Part shown: piece by piece, positions 17,011 through 25,407 of the stretch
How the letters are laid out: every line of letters starts with the position of its first letter
Position numbering within the stretch: the first letter of the stretch is position 1
Origin: Fibrobacter sp. UWR4
Lineage (GTDB): Bacteria > Fibrobacterota > Fibrobacteria > Fibrobacterales > Fibrobacteraceae
NCBI RefSeq assembly: GCF_003149045.1
Contig: NZ_QGDU01000026.1
Coordinates: 1-54,772, forward strand
Reading direction: 5' to 3'
DNA length: 54,772 nt
Notes under the pieces: generated by a model
Database searches by the model: none
What the model was told of the DNA's origin: nothing
What the model saw: only the letters and a program-made list of their open reading frames with translations
Made by a program: the position numbers and the translations under genes

Positions 17011-18126
17011 TTACTCCTTTGACGGCGTCGGCGAATTTTGCAGCAAGTGGCTTCTGGAATTATCCAAGATGACCTTAGCGGTATCATCCACATTGGGAGT
17101 TTTCGTTCCGAGAGCAAAAACAAGGGCGATTGCCAAAACAAAAATCCCTACAGCACCTAAAATTGCAATTTTTAGGGTATTTCCGTGCTTTTTTGGAGAA
17201 AAATTTTTGAAGGGAAACTGGGGTTCTCCAGCGCATTCCAGATTGTCCGAGACATTTTGCCCCGCTTTTCCAATCATGGGTGTGAGTTCTATCAAATATT
17301 TTTTCAAGCAGCCTGAGAGGGCGACATCTCCCCCGCCAACACAGGACAACGCGATTTCCAGAAGTTCATCCAGTTCCTCAAAGTCATCAGCACGATCTTC
17401 CATATTGCAGGAAAGCGTAGCATCCCAGATAGGTTCCAGAGCGGAAATTTCTTCCGGGGAAAGTTTTCCCGAAAGGAAAAGCTTTTCCGACACCTTGGAC
17501 GTTTCCTGTCTTGAATTTTCGGAAGCGAACTGATCGAAGCTGGAGGCTTCCACCAGGTTTTCACCGGCAATCCAGCGGAACAACAGCATTCCCAAACTGA
17601 AGAGGTCGCTCTTTTCGTCGGGAGCCTTCCCCTGGAATCTTTCGGGGGCGGCATAAGCCAATGCACCCGGACCTGTAATTCCCCAGTCGATGAGAACCGT
17701 CTGAAGTTCCGTGCAGTCCTTTCGTTCCTTAACGGTAAAGATGATGTTGGAGGGATTTAAATCCCCATGAGAGGAACCGACCTTGATGACCTTCTGTAAG
17801 GACGAAACGACCTGACGCATGGCGTACAGCGCTACGGCCACGGGCATTTCCTTCAAGCGATCAGAAGAAATTCCCTCCACGTAGTCATAGAGCTGGTAGG
17901 GACTATTTTCATAAATACCGAACTCCCTTATCCTGCAGATTCCATCATCCTTGATTCTCTGGATGATTTCAACAAGTTCCGCATGGAAAGGCTGTTTAAA
18001 CCACTTTAGGGTAAGTCGTTCGCCACTGTCAAGACAAAGTAAGTAAACGTCGGCCTCGCCTCCTTGACGCAGGAGGACTCCGTTCCTTGCAGAACTGAGC
18101 AGAGTTACTTTCTCGGGAGCACTCAT
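17011..18126 (-). CDS. Membrane-anchored Ser/Thr protein kinase-like protein
   Basis: A 371-residue protein with a eukaryotic-type kinase fold (about 15-260), a single membrane segment (318-340) and a 30-residue periplasmic tail. Visible kinase features are a Gly-rich loop (RQGGEADVYL, 20-29), the ATP lysine K41, HGDLNPSN (catalytic D122 and N127), DWG in place of DFG (D147), AYAAPERF and DEKSDLFSLG. HGD and DWG replace the usual HRD and DFG, but the key charged residues remain, so activity is plausible. It overlaps the TPR lipoprotein stop by four bases (ATGA) and is followed two bases later by the sigma-54 activator. I infer that it modifies or controls that activator. Confidence 0.87.
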   Translation of the reverse strand: MSAPEKVTLLSSARNGVLLRQGGEADVYLLCLDSGERLTLKWFKQPFHAELVEIIQRIKDDGICRIREFGIYENSPYQLYDYVEGISSDRLKEMPVAVALYAMRQVVSSLQKVIKVGSSHGDLNPSNIIFTVKERKDCTELQTVLIDWGITGPGALAYAAPERFQGKAPDEKSDLFSLGMLLFRWIAGENLVEASSFDQFASENSRQETSKVSEKLFLSGKLSPEEISALEPIWDATLSCNMEDRADDFEELDELLEIALSCVGGGDVALSGCLKKYLIELTPMIGKAGQNVSDNLECAGEPQFPFKNFSPKKHGNTLKIAILGAVGIFVLAIALVFALGTKTPNVDDTAKVILDNSRSHLLQNSPTPSKE

Positions 18127-18815
18127 AGTCTACCCGATTGAACCAGGACTTTCAGGGAATCTTCGGCAACCTTCGTCCAATGAGCAAGTACGCGATCGTC
18201 AGGCAAGGCCTCGTGCCCCAGGGACCAAATATCCCAGGCGGATTCCACATCACCTTCGTTCCAGTAACTGTTGCCCAGGTTGACGTAGGCAGAAGCAAAT
18301 TTCGGTTCCTTGGTCACGACATAGATAAAGATTTTCCTGGCATCTTCAGATTGTCCACGATGGTCCAGAATAAGAGCCTTCAGGTTCATACTGAAAAAGT
18401 TCAGACTATCCAGGTGGATAGAGCGGTCCAGCAAGGGAACCACGTCTGTTTTGGGACTCTTATCCAACGTAGCTCGCGCCAGATAAAAAAGGCTGTTGGA
18501 GAAATTACCGTTAATGCTACCGGTCTCATCCACTCGTGAAAGAATTTCAAATTCCTGGACAGCACGTTCCCACAGTTCATAGGTGGGATTTTTCAAATGT
18601 TCGTGATTTTCGGCCACGGCATAATAGGCAAGCGCCAGACCATAACGTGCATCACGATGTCCCGGATCCTGGTCAAGGGCCCTGGAAAAGTTGGAAATGG
18701 CCCGGTTGTAATCTCCAATGCGCAAGGCAACATTGCCCCTGTTGACATCATCGTCCACACAGGCGCAAAGGCACAAGGCAACACAAAGAAACAGAGCTTT
18801 CCATAAACTCTTCAT
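18123..18815 (-). CDS. TPR lipoprotein
   Basis: A 230-residue lipoprotein: the signal peptide ends in the lipobox LCAC (about residues 16-19) and the next residues are acidic (VDDD), which in enteric bacteria would favour inner-membrane retention. The mature part is made of tetratricopeptide-like helix pairs (NRGNVALRIGDYNRAISNFSRA-type units, then ARYGLALAYYAV, and further repeats to residue 215), which serve protein-protein contact. It is the first gene of a three-gene operon with the kinase-like protein and the sigma-54 activator. A periplasmic sensing or scaffolding role for the kinase is inferred. The upstream 80 bases contain a GCTC-AAAT-GAGC palindrome but no convincing promoter. Confidence 0.85.
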   Translation of the reverse strand: MKSLWKALFLCVALCLCACVDDDVNRGNVALRIGDYNRAISNFSRALDQDPGHRDARYGLALAYYAVAENHEHLKNPTYELWERAVQEFEILSRVDETGSINGNFSNSLFYLARATLDKSPKTDVVPLLDRSIHLDSLNFFSMNLKALILDHRGQSEDARKIFIYVVTKEPKFASAYVNLGNSYWNEGDVESAWDIWSLGHEALPDDRVLAHWTKVAEDSLKVLVQSGRL

Positions 18816-18926
18816 GCTTCACAAAATAAATAAAAATTTGACAATTTGACGAGTTAGGTCGATAACAATATGGACTAACGGCAAGCCCATGCTCATTTGA
18901 GCAAAACATTACTATATTTGCGCCCA

Positions 18927-21900
18927 ATGAATTTTGGAAACTACGGAAACACCTGGTGGGGAAAAAAATGGCTGGAAAGTCTACTGCAAGCAGTGGACCC
19001 TAAAGTTGTAGCCACAGGCCTCCGTTACGCCCAGAAAGGACAGCTGACCAAGCTGGACATTCCCGACAACAGGATTACCGCAGAAATTCTCGGTCCTGCC
19101 GGCGGGACCCACACCAACTACATCGTATTCCCCAAGTTCGAAAAGGAAAAGGGAGATCTTTTCGAGAACCTGCTCAAGCAGCAGCCCTCCGACCTTCTGG
19201 CTCTTTCCAACAGGGCAATGAACCCTTCCATCGAACTTTTGCTGGACAAGAGCGGTCTTTCCGTTTTTCATGGGATTGAAAGTGTCAACCTGAATTGCGA
19301 CTGCAAGGATCCCCTCCCCTGCAAGTACATCGTTACGACCCTACTCAAAATTGCGGAACAGATTGACCAGAATCCCTTCATGATTTTCAGGATTCATGGT
19401 CTGAATATCGAGCATTTGAAGGATTATAAACCTGAGCAAATTGAGATCGAAGTCCCCAGGGAAAGCGCTCTGGTCCGCTGCAAGGCAACTGTTGTAGAAA
19501 ACAACCTGAATATTCCCCAGCGGACACCGGAACTTGATTTCGAGCATTGGAACGATTATTCCAGAATATTGCCCGCCATGCTGCAGAACTTTCCTAAGTT
19601 CTGCCCCACGGGAAACTTCCGCAAGAGTTTCGCGGACGAACTGGAACGTTGCCGTCAGTTCTATCTTGAATTCAAGGACTTCGAAGAGTTTTCCGACAAC
19701 TTCAAAGTTTATAACGCAAATACCTTCCTGGTAGAAGGCGACATCCTGTGGGCGGTCCACAAGAGAAACTGGAACTGGGTCATTGTCCAGGGAGATAAAA
19801 ACGGAAACAGCCAGAGCGAGCTTCCTGTCAGAAGCGCCATGGGAGCTCTCTGCACCTTAAGTGCAGGCAATTTCTCCTGGCACCACCATAATGTCCGCTA
19901 CCTCCAGCGATTGATGATGGCCGCCTTCTACTTGGTCCGTACAGGGGCCGTCTACCCCCAAGTTTTCTGGCTTGGGCAGGAAACCGCACAGATGCGTTGG
20001 CTCCCGGCGGAGATGCTGCCGGACGTTCTCGCCATCGTTTCCGACCTGGAAAAACAGGCTCCCAAGAGCATTGTGCAGTCCGTACGTGAGGAAGAATTTC
20101 TGGAAGTGCTGAATCCTGCGGAACACATCCTGTCCCTCTTTATCGGACAGTTGCTGACTTTCTTCCGCAAGTACCATCCGGCCACAAAGCGTTCCCCTCA
20201 CGAGAACCTGCTGGCATTCTTCTTCGACTGCAAATCAGGTCGTCTGGCCAACAATGCACGGACAATCCCCAGTAAGATCCAGCAATGGTTCTCCGTCTAT
20301 AGCACCCTTGATTTCAAGACCCCGCTGGTATTCTGCTGTTCCGATGCCGGGGACGAAATCGCCCTGGAAATTTTCGTCCAGGAAAACAACGGACGTACTC
20401 CCCTATCCAGGCTGTTCCAGGAAAATGACGCTCGTCTCCTTTCCGTGATCAGTATACTGAACGGAATTGGCGAGACTCTTAAGCCCATGAACGCCTATAT
20501 CGAAGCCAAGGCGGAACATCCTATTCTGATGCACGGCAGTGACCTTCTGGATTTTCTCCAGGACAGCCTAAAGAAACTGGAAATTTTCGGTATCAAGACG
20601 GAACTGCCCCAGTCCCTACTGCACATCGAAAAACCTAAGGCACTCATGCGCCTGCAAGGATCCATCAGCTTCGGCGCCTTTAACGCAGAAGACCTGCTGG
20701 ACTTCGACTGGGAAGTGGCTCTTGGGGACGACAAGATTTCTGCAGAGGAATTTCTAGAATTGGCAGAACAGGCCGACGGTCTTTTGAAATACAAGGATAC
20801 CTTTGTCCAGGTGGGCCCGGACGTCATCGAAGACCTGAAGAAAAAGCTTGAGAACAAGAACGTCCAGGACGAAGACCTCCAGTTATTTGACGAGTCGTCT
20901 GAAAATAAAAACGCCTCCGAATCGGGAGAAGACAAAGATGGCGATAGCGAAGAGGAGTTGGATCCCAGTATCGCCAAGCAGCAGGTTTCCCGCGAAGCCA
21001 TTGTCCTGCAAGCCAAACTCATTCAGGCATGCCTTACAGGACAATGCGACAATGTTCCCGTGGAACTAAATGACGACGTAAAGAAGCAGGTCGAAAACTG
21101 GCGTAGCGAATCGGAAGTAGAGCTCCCCCGCGATTTGAACGCGACGCTCCGTCCCTACCAGCATCGCGGCTATTCCTGGATGTACAAGAACCTGCAAATG
21201 GGTTTCGGATGTATCCTCGCCGATGATATGGGTATGGGCAAGACCCTTCAGGTCATTACCTTCCTTTTAAAGATGAAGCAGGAAGGCAAGTTCGAAAACG
21301 GCAAGGGTCTGGTGGTCATGCCCGCAGGCTTGCTGTGCAACTGGCAGGTAGAAATCAAGAAGTTCGCTCCGGAACTGAATGTATTTGCCTATCATGGCGG
21401 ATCCCGCAAGTTGGAAAAGTTTGACGCAGACTTGCTGCTCACCACTTACGCCACCTTCCGCAAGGACTACAAGAAACTGAAGGACCTCAAGTGGCAGGCA
21501 GTGGTCATAGACGAAGCCCAGAATATCAAGAATGCCGATAGCGAACAGAGCAAGCTGTTACGTTCCATGGAAGCCCCCATCAAGATTGCCATGAGCGGCA
21601 CGCCCGTGGAAAACCGTCTAATGGAATTCTGGACCATCATGGACTTCGCCAACCGCGGGCTATTCCCCAGTGCAGCAGAATTCAGGGACAAGTTCGAAGT
21701 TCCCATCCAGAAGAACAACGACATCCATCAGGCGGAACTATTCAAGACCATTACCGCTCCCTTCATGTTGCGCCGTCTCAAGACGGACAAGAGCGTCATT
21801 AGCGACCTTCCGGACAAGATCATCCAGGACGAGTATGCGGAACTGACCCGCTCCCAGGCGGCGCTGTACCAGAAGACCCTCCAGAAATTCCTGGAGCAGC

Positions 21901-22613
21901 TGGAAGAAGAACAGATGTTAAGCGAAATCGCCAAGGATTCCAAGGCGCTGTTCAAGCGCAAGGGGATTATCCTACAGATGATTCTCGCCCTCAAGCAGAT
22001 CTGCAACCATCCCGCCACATTCCTCAAAGGACTTCCCGAAGGTGCTGCAGAAAATCCTGCCGCCAAGAACACGGCAGAATCCGGCAAGATGGAAATGCTT
22101 ATGGACCTTCTGGAATCCATCCAGGAAACCGGCGAAAAAACTTTGATCTTTACTCAGTTCGCCGAAATGGGAAATCTGCTGGAATCTACCATCCAGGAAA
22201 AGCTGAATCTCCGTTGCCACTTCTATCATGGAGACTGCACCCAGTCACAGCGCTCCACCATGATCGAGGATTTCCAGAACAATCCGGATTGCAAGGTACT
22301 TATCCTATCCTTGAAGGCTGGCGGTACCGGGCTTAATTTGACCGCCGCCTCCCAGGTCATTCATTATGACTTGTGGTGGAACCCCGCCATTGAAGCCCAG
22401 GCTACGGACCGCGCCTTCCGTATTGGACAGCAGCGTAACGTGCAGGTTCACCGCTTTATCACCAAGGGTACCTTCGAGGAAAAAATCAATGCCCTCCTGG
22501 AAACCAAGAAGGCAATTGCAAATATGACCGTCAACGCCGGCGAAACCTGGCTTACGGATATGGACGACAAGCAGCTGACAGAGATTTTCTCTCTGGACAA
22601 CAAGATGCTTTAA
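18927..22613 (+). CDS. SNF2-family helicase with SWIM-like domain
   Basis: A 1228-residue protein. The N-terminal region has a SWIM-like zinc motif near residue 125 (NCDCKDPLPCKY), in which the final His of the CxC...CxH pattern is Tyr, and is followed by a long domain typical of bacterial SNF2 proteins. An acidic linker (about 655-690) leads to the Swi2/Snf2 ATPase: DDMGMGKT (Walker A), DEAQ (motif II), SGTPVENR, and in the second lobe GGTGLNLTAA and DRAFRIGQ. It is a DNA translocase that probably remodels nucleoprotein or acts in repair. The ATG at 18927 is preferred over a TTG ten codons earlier because NYGNTWWGKKW is the usual family start. TATATT lies nine bases before the ATG. Confidence 0.9.
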   Translation: MNFGNYGNTWWGKKWLESLLQAVDPKVVATGLRYAQKGQLTKLDIPDNRITAEILGPAGGTHTNYIVFPKFEKEKGDLFENLLKQQPSDLLALSNRAMNPSIELLLDKSGLSVFHGIESVNLNCDCKDPLPCKYIVTTLLKIAEQIDQNPFMIFRIHGLNIEHLKDYKPEQIEIEVPRESALVRCKATVVENNLNIPQRTPELDFEHWNDYSRILPAMLQNFPKFCPTGNFRKSFADELERCRQFYLEFKDFEEFSDNFKVYNANTFLVEGDILWAVHKRNWNWVIVQGDKNGNSQSELPVRSAMGALCTLSAGNFSWHHHNVRYLQRLMMAAFYLVRTGAVYPQVFWLGQETAQMRWLPAEMLPDVLAIVSDLEKQAPKSIVQSVREEEFLEVLNPAEHILSLFIGQLLTFFRKYHPATKRSPHENLLAFFFDCKSGRLANNARTIPSKIQQWFSVYSTLDFKTPLVFCCSDAGDEIALEIFVQENNGRTPLSRLFQENDARLLSVISILNGIGETLKPMNAYIEAKAEHPILMHGSDLLDFLQDSLKKLEIFGIKTELPQSLLHIEKPKALMRLQGSISFGAFNAEDLLDFDWEVALGDDKISAEEFLELAEQADGLLKYKDTFVQVGPDVIEDLKKKLENKNVQDEDLQLFDESSENKNASESGEDKDGDSEEELDPSIAKQQVSREAIVLQAKLIQACLTGQCDNVPVELNDDVKKQVENWRSESEVELPRDLNATLRPYQHRGYSWMYKNLQMGFGCILADDMGMGKTLQVITFLLKMKQEGKFENGKGLVVMPAGLLCNWQVEIKKFAPELNVFAYHGGSRKLEKFDADLLLTTYATFRKDYKKLKDLKWQAVVIDEAQNIKNADSEQSKLLRSMEAPIKIAMSGTPVENRLMEFWTIMDFANRGLFPSAAEFRDKFEVPIQKNNDIHQAELFKTITAPFMLRRLKTDKSVISDLPDKIIQDEYAELTRSQAALYQKTLQKFLEQLEEEQMLSEIAKDSKALFKRKGIILQMILALKQICNHPATFLKGLPEGAAENPAAKNTAESGKMEMLMDLLESIQETGEKTLIFTQFAEMGNLLESTIQEKLNLRCHFYHGDCTQSQRSTMIEDFQNNPDCKVLILSLKAGGTGLNLTAASQVIHYDLWWNPAIEAQATDRAFRIGQQRNVQVHRFITKGTFEEKINALLETKKAIANMTVNAGETWLTDMDDKQLTEIFSLDNKML

Positions 22614-22622
22614 AGAAGACTG

Positions 22623-23186
22623 TTACGGATTCTGGGCGAAATCGTATTCACCATTTTCCCATTCTTGCTTATAATCGTTGCACCAATCTATATAGGTATC
22701 TTCTCTGGATGCAACAGGATCTTCTTCATCTTCAGATTCAATCCATCTATTGCCGTCAAATTCACTTACAAAGTAGGACACTCCATTACCGCACTTATAA
22801 TTTTTGAACGAGTGGCCCTTCTTTTCCTTTTCCGCGATACCCGCGTTAAATTCCAGGCACATCGCATTCTCTTTGTAAGGAGTTAGATTGAAATAAGTTT
22901 CTTCGAAATACTGAGTTCCCTCTCCAGAAATACTAACGGTAATGCGTTCCACCATGCCCTTATAGTTGGGTATATTCAAGCGGTACTGGACCCAGCGATC
23001 ACCATTTAAATCGCGGCCGCCAGTCACTACACAGGAAAAATCAGGATCTCCGTTAGGATCAAAACTGCCCTTAACCGCTGTTTCTGCAGGAGGATTTTCA
23101 TCGGAATTGCTGGATGCGGAAGAATCACATGCATTAAGGACTAATACAGCGAACAAGAGGGATATGCCCAATAACAATTTTTTCAT
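22623..23186 (-). CDS. Lipoprotein of unknown function
   Basis: A 187-residue protein with a signal peptide and lipobox LNAC (about residues 17-20), then a short Ser/Asp/Asn-rich spacer (DSSASSNSDENPP). The mature domain (40-187) is rich in aromatic and charged residues and looks like a beta-sandwich; four cysteines beyond the lipid-bearing one (in FSCVV, AMCLEF, YKCGN and DWCND) could form disulfides. I do not recognise the family. It has a good ribosome site (AGGAGA) and begins 22 bases after ribF, so it may be read through from the ribF operon. It ends nine bases from the convergent SNF2 gene with no clear terminator. Confidence 0.75.
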   Translation of the reverse strand: MKKLLLGISLLFAVLVLNACDSSASSNSDENPPAETAVKGSFDPNGDPDFSCVVTGGRDLNGDRWVQYRLNIPNYKGMVERITVSISGEGTQYFEETYFNLTPYKENAMCLEFNAGIAEKEKKGHSFKNYKCGNGVSYFVSEFDGNRWIESEDEEDPVASREDTYIDWCNDYKQEWENGEYDFAQNP

Positions 23187-23208
23187 TTAATTCTCCTAAC
23201 CTACTATT

Positions 23209-24108
23209 TTATTCAGCCCAATGATTACCATTGTAATTTCGGGCAGTATCCGCATCCATTCCGATTTGTCGAATCAAATCGTCCAAGGATGCAAATTTCT
23301 TTTCCGGCCTCAAGTACCCCATCAGGTCCAGTTCCAGATGCTTGCCGTAAATATCTTCGCTAAAGTCTAGTAAAAAAGCTTCAATAGCCATGTGATGCGT
23401 GCCAGGAGTAGAAGGCTGAATGCCTATATTCAGGACAGAACGGTAAATCCTGCCATCAGCCAAGCGGGCATTGGCCACATACACACCACCCTTCGGCAGG
23501 AACTTGTACTGTTCCACTTTCAGGTTTGCCGTGGGGAAACCCAAAGTCCTTCCCAGGCGTTTTCCTTCCACCACCGTTCCCGTCAAGCGATAAGGACGTC
23601 CCAGATAAGTCTGGGCGCGTTCCACATCCCCGTTTTCAAGGGCTGTACGAACAGCAGAAGAGCTGACACGTTCTCCCTTATGAAGGACAATGGAAAGCAT
23701 CTGAGTGGAAAGTTCCGGGAATGCTGCGGTAATCGTCTCGTAATTACCCTTACCTCCAGCCCCAAAGCAATGGTCATGGCCAAAGAACATGGAGCATACA
23801 TCCAGCTTTTCAATCAGTTCCTTACGGATAAATTCGTCGAAAGGCTGGTGCATCATTTCCTGGGTAAAAGGAAGGACCACAAAATCCAGACCTAAGCTGG
23901 TAATAAAATCGCGCTTTTCTTCCGTAGTGGTCAAGAGCAAGGGATTGCCCGGACCGCGGAGAATGTAGTTAGAATGAGGTTCAAAGCTGATCACCGTAGG
24001 GCGCAAGTCATTCACTTCAGCCACCGCCTTCAGGGAACGGAAAAGAGCCTGATGGCCTAAATGACAGCCATCAAAATTTCCCATGGTAACAGCACGCTTT
24101 ACAGTCAT
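23209..24108 (-). CDS. ribF: Bifunctional riboflavin kinase/FAD synthetase
   Basis: A 299-residue cytosolic enzyme that phosphorylates riboflavin to FMN and adenylates FMN to FAD. The N-terminal FAD-synthetase half has the nucleotidyltransferase motif MGNFDGCHLGHQAL (residues 9-22) and FFGHDHCFG. The C-terminal kinase half begins at about residue 172 with RPYRLTGTVVEGKRLGRTLGFPTANL, whose GFPTAN is the family hallmark. Length is normal. It starts three bases after the truB stop and is the last conserved gene of the rimP-nusA-infB operon, a placement of ribF behind truB seen in many bacteria. Assignment secure. Confidence 0.95.
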   Translation of the reverse strand: MTVKRAVTMGNFDGCHLGHQALFRSLKAVAEVNDLRPTVISFEPHSNYILRGPGNPLLLTTTEEKRDFITSLGLDFVVLPFTQEMMHQPFDEFIRKELIEKLDVCSMFFGHDHCFGAGGKGNYETITAAFPELSTQMLSIVLHKGERVSSSAVRTALENGDVERAQTYLGRPYRLTGTVVEGKRLGRTLGFPTANLKVEQYKFLPKGGVYVANARLADGRIYRSVLNIGIQPSTPGTHHMAIEAFLLDFSEDIYGKHLELDLMGYLRPEKKFASLDDLIRQIGMDADTARNYNGNHWAE

Positions 24109-24111
24109 TCT

Positions 24112-25053
24112 CTATTCATCCTCAGCCAGGTAAATCTTAGGTCTGATTCGACCCGGTTCATAATGGCAGAAACTCAGTACTTCGCCCTGAAGGTTTGCCA
24201 CAAAGACATTGCCGTCCTTATCGACGCCTTCAATAGGAGTTTTCCAAGGCAGATAATTTCCCTGACGGATAACAGCCACCTGAGTATCATCCAGACGAAC
24301 TACAGGAAAATCCAGGACCTTGTCTACAGGCAGCAAATGTTCGCGAGTCAGATCCTCACCACGGACAGCCTTATCCAAGGTCACTTCACCAATACGATGA
24401 CGGCGAATTCCGGAAACGCAGCCCACCGTGCCAAGGGCACGAGCTATATCGCGACCGAGAGCACGAATGTAAGTACCCTTGGAGCATTCACAAATCAGGT
24501 CAAAGGTGGCAATGCACTTGCCGGAACAGCCTTCCGTAGCATCATTCGCCACCGCTTCCAAAACTTTCAGGGAACTGATGTTGATCTTACGAGGTTTCAA
24601 TTCAATGTCACGACCACGTTCCATCAAATCGCTGGCTCGGACACCATTAATCTTGACGGCACAATACTTAGGCGGAATCTGTTCAATATCACCGGTGAAC
24701 TGGGGCAGCACGGCCTCCATAGCCTCGCGGGTAATCTGAACAGCGGAGGTGCCGGCACCATCAGTCAAGCCTGCACGATCATCCTGTTCCACCACTTCGC
24801 CGTCCCATTCCAGGGTATCAGTCTGGTAACCCAGATGTAGTCTAAAGCTGTAGCACTTGTCCTTCGCTTCCACAAAGGGCAACAACCGGGTAACGCGACC
24901 AGTAGCGGCAATAATCAAGCCGGAGGCACGCAAATCCAGCGTACCTGCATGGCCAACACGCTTCGTAGAAAAGACCCTTTTCAGAGGGAAAAGGGCCTTA
25001 AAAGAAGTTTCACCAGCAATCTTGTCTAACAGGACAAAGCCAGAATTGGACAA
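24112..25053 (-). CDS. truB: tRNA pseudouridine-55 synthase
   Basis: A 313-residue TruB, which makes the pseudouridine of the tRNA T-loop. The catalytic aspartate is in GHAGTLDLRASG (about residue 40), followed by the family's YSFRLHLGYQTDTLEWDG block, IPPKYCAVKINGVRA and GTYIRALGRDIA. The Leu after LD is an R here (LDLRASG against the usual LDPLATG), a mild departure. The start is a TTG directly after the rbfA stop, supported by a strong AGGGGA ribosome site eight bases upstream and by alignment of the family start. It is translationally close to rbfA and ribF in the same operon. Confidence 0.93.
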   Translation of the reverse strand: MSNSGFVLLDKIAGETSFKALFPLKRVFSTKRVGHAGTLDLRASGLIIAATGRVTRLLPFVEAKDKCYSFRLHLGYQTDTLEWDGEVVEQDDRAGLTDGAGTSAVQITREAMEAVLPQFTGDIEQIPPKYCAVKINGVRASDLMERGRDIELKPRKINISSLKVLEAVANDATEGCSGKCIATFDLICECSKGTYIRALGRDIARALGTVGCVSGIRRHRIGEVTLDKAVRGEDLTREHLLPVDKVLDFPVVRLDDTQVAVIRQGNYLPWKTPIEGVDKDGNVFVANLQGEVLSFCHYEPGRIRPKIYLAEDE

Positions 25054-25407
25054 TTAAAGTTCCCCTTTCTGCTTTAGGTCCGCAAGAATGCTTTCGATAT
25101 GCATTGCATGTTCCAGGTTTTCATCCAACACAAAATTCAGTTCAGGAATTTTGCGGATCTTCAGGGCCTTGCCAAGAACTGTGCGGATAAATCCGGCAGA
25201 ATTCTTGAGACCAATGAGAGAATCACGTTTTTCCTTGTCTGTACCCATGACGGAAACCATGATCTTCGCATAGCTCAGGTCATCGGTGATTTCCACTCGG
25301 GTAATGCTGGAAAGAGAACTGACTCGAGGATCCTTCAAGCCCTTCTGCAAGAGCTTGGAGATTTCCTCGCGGAACTGTTCATCCAGTCTGTCGGTTCTAC
25401 GACTCAT
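25054..25407 (-). CDS. rbfA: Ribosome-binding factor A
   Basis: A 117-residue RbfA, a KH-fold protein that binds the immature 30S subunit and helps process the 5' end of 16S rRNA. The start MSRRTDRLDEQFREEISKLLQ, the LKDPRV segment (family LKDPRV/I) at about 25-30, and the DLSYAKIMVSV strand are characteristic. Its ATG shares one base with the infB stop (TAATG), so translation is coupled. Normal length. Position between infB and truB is the conserved one. Confidence 0.95.
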   Translation of the reverse strand: MSRRTDRLDEQFREEISKLLQKGLKDPRVSSLSSITRVEITDDLSYAKIMVSVMGTDKEKRDSLIGLKNSAGFIRTVLGKALKIRKIPELNFVLDENLEHAMHIESILADLKQKGEL

